From Sipunculus nudus (Eukaryota > Annelida > Sipuncula > Golfingiida > Sipunculidae): a DNA stretch of 64,000 bases. A program made the translations under genes and the position numbers. The stretch is taken from assembly GCA_026874595.1 (NCBI GenBank), contig CM049307.1, positions 33,338,862-33,402,861 on the forward strand, in the 5' to 3' direction. Positions 11,601 through 23,600 of the stretch are shown here, one piece after another; positions within the stretch are counted from its first letter, which is position 1; each line of letters opens with the position of its first letter. A model generated the notes under the pieces. The model worked only from the letters and a program-made list of their open reading frames with translations. It did not search any database and was not told the DNA's origin.

Positions 11601-14600
11601 TGACACTGAAGACATTTTCTGAATCTGTTTATCACTTGTAGCACTGGCAGATCTAATAGCGTGGGAACACAGGCTGAATAGATCAGTGTTCATGTTAATT
11701 GGGGTCTTGAGAAGAAAGACCTGAGCCATTCAGCAGAAAAGTTTTACAAGAACACTGGCCTGTATTGAAAAAGCATTATTTACTGTTTAGTGACTTTAGA
11801 CAGTCTCCTCACGGCTGATACAGTCAACTTCCAGGTATTGATCCGGATGAAGCATGAGGAACACCAGCCGAGCCTGCTTAAAAAATACATTACTGAGGCC
11901 TGCCTATAGGAAATGGCTTCATGCTATTTCATTTAAAGTGAGTTAATAAGATTTCACAAAAAAATATCCTGGTACTTTTAATAATAAAACAGTAAAACTC
12001 TCTGTAGGACAGTTAATTAAAGTGGCAGCCATATTTTGATGGCTGCATGAGGTACTGACTTTGGGTATGAAGATGGGTACAAAGTGATGCTGCTGGTATC
12101 GTGATGTAAGTTGTTAAAAGGATATCCATAGATTTTAATGTCAGCTCAGGAAGCAGCCAGATGATTGTATGGTTCTCTCAATAAACTTGTGGTTTTCTCC
12201 AGAGAAGGTGGTTTGTTGTAGTCTATCAGTGGCACCATAACTCTTCCAGATTTATATTGCTGTTGCAGGCAACCAGTTTGCTTTTTCTCCGCTGGACAGC
12301 CTCTGGTCTGGTAGGGCTATACCATTGGGAGAAGGGTATCAATTATCAACTAAATGGCTTCTTGGGTAACTTTCCCTGAGCTGCTTTTCATGTAATTAGA
12401 AGATCCGTTTAATGGTATCTGGGTGCAAACCCATGAGACTTGATTGCTCTGTCAATGAGCTTGAACAATTTTGGTAGAATCCAGTATCTAACATCTAGTA
12501 TCTAAAGCAGTACTCATTGAAATGTTAATTAATGAGAATTGACTTTATGCATAAAAAAATATACATTTAATTAAGTTTTGTCAGATTATACTCCCTAAAT
12601 TACAGCCTTTATTAGTCAATTGAGAATCATTGATATCTGAATTTCAGCCATGGGTAACTTGTCATCAGCTTCCAAGAATCTGAAATGTAAGATGCATGTT
12701 ATCCACACAATCTTTAGTCTAGTGATGTGGCCAGTTCTAGTTCTCTCCTTCTGTCTGGTGATATGACCAGGTCTTATATTCTTAAACTGCTATTTAAAGA
12801 AAGCAGCTTCAAATGAAAACAATATAAGGTGACAGATTGTAGATTTTTATTCTTAAAAAATATATATTTTTTATTCCAACAAGAGTCAAATCAGTGTCTT
12901 CTCATTTTTAGCTCAGCTGACTGTAAGTCAACTGAGGTATAGGAATGGCGCTTTGTCCGTCCAGCCTTCTTTAAGCAGGGCAAAAATCATAACTGCTGGA
13001 CTTAGAAACTTCTAGGTGAATATCAAGGGAGGTCAATAAAAAATCTCCTTGGAAACCTGAAATTAGGTCACTGCGACCTATATCCTTCGAGCTATGGGGC
13101 TTGAAAGTACCCCCCCCCCCCCCCAGAATAATCAAAAATATAATACAAAACCTCCAATATCTTGATAATTAATGCATGAATTGTCATGAATCCTGCCTTG
13201 AATATTGGCCATGACTAGTTTTGTCAGTTCTTGAAAAGTGGTGGTGCCACCTGTATTTTTTGTTATTTTAACGAATATTTTTAAAATTTTTTTTTACTAT
13301 AAAATGACAACAATCATGTCAGTTTCTCAGCTGTAATTACACCTAGTGTCCCAAAACCTGGCGTGTTTATTGATCACAAGTGGATGCCATATAGTTATCA
13401 CCCTGTCTGTCTGTCTAGCTGTTTGTCTGTCTGAAGTCCATCTGTCCACCCACACAAATTTGTTTCCAGATGATAACTCCAGGTTGTATTGACACATGGA
13501 TTTCAAACTTTACTTACATATGGCCCACCACTAAAGCAAGAACCTATATTATTTTGGATGACTGTAAGTCATCTGAGCTATAGTTGTGGTCCATTGTCCG
13601 TTGTCCATCCGTCTGGATGTCCATCCGTAAGACTGGCACGTTTCGACACCATTGGACCTACGAATCTGAAATTTTGCATGCAGTTAGATGTCCCCAAAAT
13701 CTCCTACCATGCCGAAAATTGGGTCAGTAGGACTTTGTTCCTTTGAGATATTAAGGAAAAACCTCAATTTTTTATTAGAAATCTATTTTCACACTTCAGG
13801 ACTGCCTAATATCAAAACCACTCATCTGGTTTTCTTCATATTTACCATAAATATTCCTCTATATAGTTCCTATGTACATGCCAGAAATTAAGTCAGTATT
13901 ATTTAATTTTAAAAAGTTATGGGCCCAAACATAATGGACTTGGTAAAAAAATCAGGAAAGATATTTGGTCACTTAAGACCAAAAGTGTTAAAGGTAGGGA
14001 CTTATTTTCAGTAATACAACTTTAATTAATCAAAATTTAATTGTATACCAAAAATTAGATCAAAATCTGTTAAATTTTTTAGCTCAGCTGACTATAAGTC
14101 ATCTGAGCTATAGTCGTGGTCCATTGTCCGTCGTCTGTCCGTCCATCCGTCCGTCCGTAGATGTGGCACGTTTTGAAACCATAAGACCTAGGAATCCCAA
14201 ATTCAGCATAATGTTAGATGTCCCCAAGATCTCCTACCAAGCCAAAAACTGGGTCTTTGCGACTTCGTTCCTTTGAGAAATTAAGGAAAAACCTCAATTT
14301 TTTATTAAAATCCTATTTTCACACTTCAGGACTGCCTAATATCAAAACCACTCATCTGTTTTTCCTCATATTTACCATAAATATTCCTCTATATAGTTTC
14401 TATGTACATGCAAGATATTAAGTCAGTATTATATAATTTAAAAAAGTTATGGGCCCAAACATAATGGACTTTGTAAAAAATCAGGAAAAATAATAACTCA
14501 CTTAACATGAAAAATTTTGAAACTAGAGTCTATTTTATCAAGTATATAACTATGTTTAATTGAGATTCAATTGTTTACCCAAAATTAGATCTGAATTTTG

Positions 14601-17600
14601 TAAATTTTTTAAGTTATTAGCATAAAAAAAAATCAGTACCTTAAATTTTGCCCAACTTTGACCATGGCATGTTTTTTTCCTGTAAGCACCATTGATTTAA
14701 TTTTCACAGCATGTAATCATAAATATTTACTTTGTCTAAATCTGAAATTTGAAAATAAAAGCTTGAAAATTAAGCTAGTTATTGATTTGTTTCTGTAGTC
14801 ACTTGCTTTGATTACAGATGCAGGGTCCCACTCCAGGTCACTGGAAGTCAGCTATGCCAGGGTTTCTGATTTGTTACAGTCACTGGGGGAGATCCCCTGC
14901 TGTGACAGGTGTACAGTTATTCTCATATCATCACCCCCCCCCCCCCTCCCGCAAACCAACCCACCAAGTGTTATGCAGTAATTGTTATTGTTTTCACTGT
15001 ATCTCCTTAATTGTAATGCTGTTTCCACTCCGATATGCAAAAACTTTCCTCGAAAAAATAATTCAAGGTGTAATCCAGAAAAATGCAATGTTGTGTAATG
15101 TAGCATTTTTAAAGAAATCAATTTCTTTTAAATGATTTTAACAAATATAAATGAACCCATCAGTATGCTTAAATTATTATAAAATATGAAGCACATTATG
15201 GATAAATAAAGACACAATTAAAAATTGTGAAATCTAAATCAAGTATTATTTTTAGATATTTATTGTTTTACAGATTTAAAAGATATATTTTTGTGGTAAA
15301 AAATAAGTAAACATTTGTATGCATGATGTGGTGTTATCAGACAAGATTGAGATTTATGATGATGCAATTGAGAATTATGAATCAACTTTTATATTCAGAT
15401 ATATATGTTATATTGGAAATGTATAGAAATATAAACTTAGATTAGAAAATAATTGATGTGATAAAAAAATCAGGATTTAATACAAACATTTGTTCATTAT
15501 TTTCCTGCCTCAGCAGAATTTGAGATCAGGCTTTGTTTGCCCTGTTTTATGTTGTTAATTAGCTATATTTCAACTGTATACATTTCATAAAAAAAATACA
15601 TATATATTTAATAATATATATTATACAAAAAAATAGATTCAATTGAACAAATGTGTAAACTACTGAAATGTCAACAGTTAATCGAAAAACCAACTAATGA
15701 TCATGGTAATAGTACAGATCATTTGTTCACAAACTGCTCACATGCTTTAGTTTCAACATTAGGAAACACATGATCAGGTCACAAAATATTTTTTGCAACA
15801 GTTTCTTGCTCATCAATACAAACCAATCATATAAACCAACCATGGCCTTTATTACCTCTTCCTCTTACACTTTATCTCCATTAGATATTATTTAGATTTT
15901 TACCTTCAAGGTTAACGTCAGCTGAGCACAGTGACCCATAGGTCCCTTGTTTAAATATTGGCAAAATATAAAATTGGTACCTTAAATTTTGCCCAAGTTT
16001 GACCATGGCACTTTTTTTTCCTGTAACTGCTGTGGATTTAATTTTCAAAGCATGTTTTTGTTAGCATTTCAACTGTTAACACCAAAAATGTGAAACCAGT
16101 TGATCAAAAACTGTAGATTTTATTCAAGTTTTCAAGCACCATGTCACATATTATTTACATCAAGCTAGTGTTATGCAGTTTGCTAGAGCTCAGCTCCCCA
16201 GCTTCAGCTCTAAGTTCCTTAAATTTGGCAAACAGTTAGATGTCTCCAGAATCTCCTACCATGCCAAGAATTTGGTCACTAGGACTTAATTCCTTCGAGA
16301 TATTTATGAAAAACCCATATTAAAAACCCATTGTTACACTTTAAGACTGCCTAATATCAAAACCACTTATCTGACTTTGATCATATATAATATACATATT
16401 TTTCTATACATTTGCTATGAACATGCCAGAAATGATATCAGTATTGCGTAATTGTTTTAAGTTATTGGCCCAAACATAATGCACTTTTTAAAATATCTAG
16501 AAATATATTTACTCCCTTAACAAGAGGATTGCTGAAGCTAGAGATTTCTTTGTCAGGGATTTAACATTATTTAATCAAGATTTAATTGAAAACCCAAAAT
16601 TAATTCTGAATTTTTCAAATTTTATAAGTTATTAGTATAAATATAGAATTAGGTTCTTAAATTTTGCCCAACTTTGACCATGGCACGTTTGTTTCCTGAG
16701 AGCACTGTTGATATAATTTTTATATCACGCACACAAGGATTTCATCTTTGTAGTTTAGAAAGCTGAAAGAAATTGGCCAAATATTGTAGTTTTTATTAAT
16801 GTTTTTATGAGACCATGTCAGACCCAGGCTCTACATAGCCCCTCTTTAGTCACATGTATGTTGACCTTGTTGACCTTTCATCAAATTATGCACGCTTGAG
16901 GCGAGGCATACAATAGGGCAGCCAGGGAGCTTATGCCCAGCCACAGTTGATCCAGGTCTCCAACCCAACTCATCTAGTAGTTGTTTTGAAAAATAACATG
17001 AACAATAAATTAATAAATTTTTATTGGTTTTTAATAACAAATTAAAGAAAAATTAACAGAAAAGGAATTTGTTAGTTGATGAGTAACAGAAAATTAACTT
17101 GCAGTTACTGATGATGTAAGAATCTTGTATGGATGGATAGAATGTCAATGTCAATGTTATTCCAAATAACACCATGCAGTCACCTATGGTATTTTTTTAG
17201 TTCAATTTTATTGATAAAAAAATAAATCATATTATTCATTACTAATCATTAGGGATCATATGAAGGAAATTAATGATAGACAAAGATGCAGTTGATAATA
17301 TTAATCTAGATTTCTACTGTGTCTAGTGTGTAGATTGATGTGAAAGTAGTCCAAAGTGAATATATTACATTTATTTTTTTTTAATATAAATAAAAGCCAT
17401 AAAACCAGGTACTTATGATCATTATTTAAATATGTGAATTTTGTATATTCTGGATTCTCAACATCATTGTTTGGCTAAAACTGAATAAATTCTAGACATG
17501 GTGCAAATGCTTTGAGAATGTATTTGAATATGAATATGAATATGTACTGCATTAAATTATTTTATTGCATAAGAATGGGAATTCAGGTAAAAATGAAAGT

Positions 17601-20600
17601 ATTTGAATACCAGTGCAGATACTTTCAAAATGTATTCATGAATGCATTCATGAATATATTCTATAATATTATTTAAATAATCATTTCAGCTATATTTTAT
17701 TTTAAAAAATCATCGATCTTTTTTTTTTAATAAAAATTATATTGGCACAATATTTGTTATTAAATTTTAATAAATAGTTAAACTCTTTTATTATATGTGC
17801 TGCTTATAAGTTATATGGCCAAGTCAAAATCTGTGTGACAATAGCACTCCATTTGTTAAGAAAATAAATGAAATAAATCCTCTTCCCTGTCTCCAAAGAT
17901 ACTATCAAAATCATACATAAGCTAAACACCAACAACTCATAATAAAGCTTATATTTATTACCACACAAAACCAGCATGTGCCTTATTCCCAAATCATATT
18001 TTTATCATATATAACAGCTGAGCGCTGAGACCCATGGGTCCCTTGTTTAAAAAGATTATGGCTGCATTTTAAGCCAAGCTTTTCATCCAGAACTTTCCAT
18101 TTTGCACATTTAGCTGACTTGCGAGTATGGGGTCAAGGTCACTGGGGCCATTTGTTCACAAATTAGTTTCCAGATGATAACTCCAGTATAGTTTGACATA
18201 TTGGTTTCAAAATTAACTTATATATGACTCACCACTACCGTGTGGATTTTAGGGTCCTACGGTCAAAGGTCATGGTCACAGGACTCATTTCTTTAAAAAG
18301 AATGCATATGCATTTGAAACCAAACTTTTCATCCAAAACTTTCCATCTTCAAGATATTGCTAACCTGCCATTGGGGAAGATTCTGTTCAGTTTTGGGGTA
18401 ATGAGGTCAAAGATCAAGGTCACAGTACCCACTTATTTAGAAAAATTGTGGATGCATTTTAAGCCAAACTTTTCATCCAAAACCTTCCATCTTGCACATA
18501 TAGCTGACTCACCAATAATGTAAGAACCCTTTTGATTTTGGGGTCATAAGGCCAAAGGTCAAGGTCACAGGACCCACTTCTTTAAAAAGATTTGTTGATG
18601 TATTTTTAGCCAAACTTTCTGTCCCAAACATTCTATCTTCCAGATGTTGCTCACCTGCCAATAGTAGAACTAACTGATGGATCTTGGGGTCACAAGGTCA
18701 AGGTCATGTGGGCCATCAGTCCACATATTTGTTTCCAGATGATAACACCAGTTTAGTTTGAAATATTGGTTTCAAACTTTACTAATATATGGCCCACAAC
18801 TAAAGTAAGAACTGTTTATTCTGGGGTGATGAGATCAAAGGTCAAGGTCACAGGACCTACTACTTTAGAAAGATTGTGGATGCATTTTAAGCCAAACTTT
18901 TCATCTCAATCCTTCCATCGTCATCATTTGGTGCACCTGTCAATAGGGGAAGTTTCCTTTTAATTTTTGGGTCATAAGGTCAAAGGTTAAGGTCACAGGG
19001 CCCATCCATTCACAAATTAGTTTATGGATGATAACTCCAGTTTGGGTGGACAGGTTGGCTTCAAACTGATCACAGAACCAATATTTTGGAAAACCTCATA
19101 AACATATATCCTTATAGACAAATGCAGCTGAGCGTCAAGACCCATGGGTCCCTAGTTTTCAGTTGAGCGAGTGCTTCCAGTAAAACATTCCCAGTGTTAA
19201 CCTTATTCCACCCAGATATATGGCATCCTGATCATTCCAAATAGCCTAACTGTTGATTATTGACTCCTGCACTTAAACTGCATTCAGAAAGCTGCAGTGT
19301 TGGCATGGCCTTGTTTCACAGCAGCTGCATGCTGAATTGTGGAATAGTTTGAAGTTAAAACTTGAGCAGAGTAAAGTAGATATCATTCTTAAAGATGAAG
19401 ATCAGGTGACTTACTTAAAGACACAGCACAGCTGTTTCTGCAGCAGTAAAAGTATTGGAGATTTAACAATGATTTCCCATAATTTTGCAGCAGTTATTCA
19501 TAAAGTGTTACTGTCAACTGGATACAATCCTGTATTTTTAGTTCAGTTAACTACAAGTCAACTGAGCTATAGCGATGGTCCTTTGTCCATCAGCTGTCCA
19601 TCCGTCTGACCGTACATGGATCCATCCATTAAACTGGCATGTTTTGAAACCATTGGACCTAGAAACCTGTGACTGAATATCCAGTGAGGTCTATAAATAA
19701 TCTTCTTGGAAACCTGTAATTAGGTCACTGTGATCTTTATCCTCAGAGCTATAGGGCTTGTAAGTACCAAACCTGCAGTATCATGATAATAATTGCTTGG
19801 ATTGCCCTGTATCTTGCCTTGAATATTGACCATGATTAGGGTTGTCAGTTCAAGAAAACTTAAAGGGCCACCTGCATTTTTAGCCTAGCTGACCATAAGT
19901 CATGTGAGCTATAGTCATGGTCTTCTGTCCATTGTCCCACTGGCCAGCCGTCCATTAACAGGACATGTTTTGAAACCGTTAGACTTACCAATCCAAAATT
20001 TTTGCAAAGAGTTAGATGCCCCCAAAATCTCCTTCCATACTGAAAATTGGGTCACTAGGACTTCATTCCTTTGAGAAAAAAACTTGTTTTCCATTTAAAA
20101 CCCACTGTTACAAGGCTGCATAATATAAAAACCACTGATCTGTTTTTAATCATATTTCATATATATAAAATCCTCTGTATATTTCCTATATACATACAAG
20201 AAATAATGTCAGTATTGTGTAATTTTTTTAAGTTACAGGCCAGATCATTATGCACTTTTTAAAAAATCAGGAAATATTACTCACTTAACATGAGAATTGC
20301 TGAAGCTAGAGACTTTTTTTCAGGGATATAACTTTATTTAATTAAGATTCAATTGTTTACCCAAAATTAGATCTGAATTTTGCAAATTTTTTAAGTTATT
20401 AACATAAATAAAGAATCAGTACCTCAAATTTTGCCCCGATTTGACCACGGGACTTTTTTCCCAATAAGCACTGTTTATTTAATTTTCACAGCATGTTTAC
20501 ATGATCATCTGATCTGTTAAAATATGAAATTTCAAAGGAATTGATTGAAAAGTGTAGCTTTTATGTCAAGTGTTTGTTTACATCAAGCCCACCTAGAACA

Positions 20601-23600
20601 GCCTTCACCTGTGTTATGTAACCCCACTCCAGGCAGCTTGCCTTGGCTCAGCTTTGCCACTTCTGACAGGCTTCCTCTCTGCCCTGACTATAAGTCAACT
20701 GAGCTATAAGGATGGTCCTTTATAGAAATAAGTTTATTTTGCATTTGCTAAAATTTTCCAAAATTCAACTGAGCGACTGTCCCATGAACCATATGTGATG
20801 CCAGACCTCTATACCAGTCATAATTAATGGAGAAATACAAGTTCAGTCATTTTGTTTATTCATGATCGTTAAGGAGGGCTTGCAAAACCTTGTTTGTATA
20901 ATGTTATTGCACAGGATGAAACAGGCACAAATTGGTACTGTCTCATGACGAAGGATACATTGACAGTTATAAAACCTGGTGGCATGTTTCTGTATGATAC
21001 ACTCTCTCCCAGCGTGTTATTTCAGTATTCCCAGTTTCACCACAATACACATTCTCTGTTGATGGCAAAGTTAGCTGCTAGACAGTGTTTGCAGTTGACA
21101 GTTACTTTAATATGGTTTCAGAAAGTGGGAAGAATACTTAATAATTTTAAAGATTTATTCATCCTAGCCACTGGCTATTCACACATGACTGAGGATGTAT
21201 TTTCTTGAACCATTTTCAGCTTTCAGTTACTGTAATTGTCTCCCAGCAGGATAAAAGAAAAAGTGACACAGTAAAAACTTGTATGACTGGAGGCTGTATC
21301 CATATCAGGAACTCTAGCCACTCCCCCTGTATATATACAGCCCCCTTGTGTGATATGAGATGCCATCTCCAGGCTGTCCGCGGTGGTCTTACCATTCACG
21401 TCTTGATCCAAGCTCCACAGCATCAACAAATTACATTTTGTCCCCAGCTGCTTCTTCCCACCACTAGACCTAGCGCTTGGTATATTTTTCAGACCACTGG
21501 CAATCTTATCTCATTTTTGTCACAGGCTATGGGGAAAAAATACAGCTTGATTAACTTACCATGTGGTAATTTTGGCGTGGAAATAAGGAAATGCCTCTAT
21601 TTATGATACCCCATTGTCAGGGGGTGGATCTTAGTGGTCTTTTGTATACTGGTATTTTTGTGGTTATCCTAAAATAAACCTTCCTCTGGTCTTCACCACG
21701 GGAAAGACTGTCATGTTTAATGAAGCTTTACTGGCAGCACTGTCACAGCCTTTGCAGTTTCTTCACAAAGTCCTGTCAAGCTGGCCTCAAACATGTCTTT
21801 ATCAACCTCATGGTCTCCAAAACATGTCCACCTGATATTGTAAAGTTAATGCCAGTCAAGGGTTAAAATACCACAGGTAATAATAGAGGTAAAAATAGCA
21901 GGTGTTGACATTAAACAAAATAGTGATATTTATTGTTTTATAAATAAATTCAGTTCAGTTAATCCTAATAGTCAGACATCCACCTAGATGTAAGGCATAC
22001 ACCCACCATCCAATTATTCCCAGTAGATCTGGTAATTTGTAGAAGATTATGATCAGTATTCAGAGGTTTCTCTTTCAGAACTGTTAACAAATGATGTGCT
22101 AATCATGAAGTTCGATGTTTTTCTGATTTCAGGCTAAAACGGATGTCAAATTATGGGGCATAGACCGTGATAGCTATAGAAGAATACTTATGGTGAGCTG
22201 TATTTGCATTTGGTACTTCCCCACTTACTGCTTGTCTTGTACAATGTTGAATTATCATTTATAACATACTAGAAAATGATAGAGTCCATATGTTCAGTAA
22301 ACTCCTTATATATACTAAATAATAATCATCATAATATTAATCAATAATAATAATTATTAATTTATTAATAATATATCATGCACATGTATTGCAAATTCAT
22401 CAATTTTAAATAGAATTTCATTATTTATTGAAACTATTGTAATTCTTAAGCATTTTAAGAGAAAAAAAATTAAATTACTTGTAAATTGTTTTTTTTACAA
22501 CCAGATTGGGATCTAACTAGAACAGTTTTATGAAATAGCAAAGAATCTGACCATATTTATATTGTCATAATTGCAGGGCAGCACCATAAGGAAGAGAAAA
22601 ATGTATGATGAATTCCTTAGCAAGGTGTCTATACTTGGTGAGTAAATATATCTGCATAAAAATGTAACATTAGAATTACATTCATACATATCTTTATTAT
22701 CTTTTCTGTATCTCAGTGCAAATGTCACAGATGAGAAATATGAAATGAACAAGACTTGGCAAATACATGTTCTAAACAAAAATAATTTCATAAAACAGCT
22801 ACTAATTCAGTTCTTAATAGTTGAAAGTCTCTTCACCAGATGGCAACTCCAGTTGCAGGTCCTAAATTCCTATAGAGACTGATGTACAAACCTACCTTGG
22901 TTTATAGTATTATCTTTGCCTTGAAGCCATTTTGTCCAAGACTGTCATTGAAATCCATAAAAACTATTTAAGACAGAAAGACCAAGCCTGGAAATTTTCT
23001 AAAAACAAAAACAAAAAAAAGACAAGCATGGAGGACAACATAGCCTCTGTCTGAGTGATCTTCAGTTTAGTAAATGGTAAAGGTCAGATTGTTTGTTGTC
23101 TGCATGGAAGATTTATTTTTTAGCTCAGGTTATTTTCAGTACAGAGCACTCATAAAACCAAATTACAAATCATCAAAAAAAACTGTTCGGCAGTGAGAAT
23201 CACATTTAAGTAAATTGGAAGGATGCTAATCGTAAAACTTTGCACGTTTATAATTTCCATGGATATAAGTACAGGGTTGCCTATTTTCTTGAACAAAATC
23301 ACCTCAGAAGTAGCATAGCAATATGTGTTTAATAAAAAAAAATTAACCTTCTTACCATAGCCATAATCTGGTTCCAGTTCTGTGTATCTGTGTCATCATG
23401 TCAGCTGTTCTCATACATTCAAGTATATTTCATTACTTACATTCCTCAGGTTTGATCCTGGTGGAGCTTAACTGTGTTCTTAAGATATATTGATCTTCTC
23501 TGAATGTGGGTAATCACAGTGTCTGGTGAGGTTTTAGATTCTTTGTTGGCTATGACAGTCTGGTTCAGTCATTTGGATGAGTGTGCCGAGGACAGTCGGA

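Larger units (their letters stand above)
10905..22132 (+). other. PKA RI intron, 11.2 kb, repeat-rich
   Basis: GTGAGG...TTTCAG intron. 10905-12900 and 20800-22130 look like unique AT-rich sequence; 12.9-20.8 kb is a cluster of dispersed repeats annotated separately. No additional or alternative exon with RI similarity was recognised. Confidence 0.75.
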
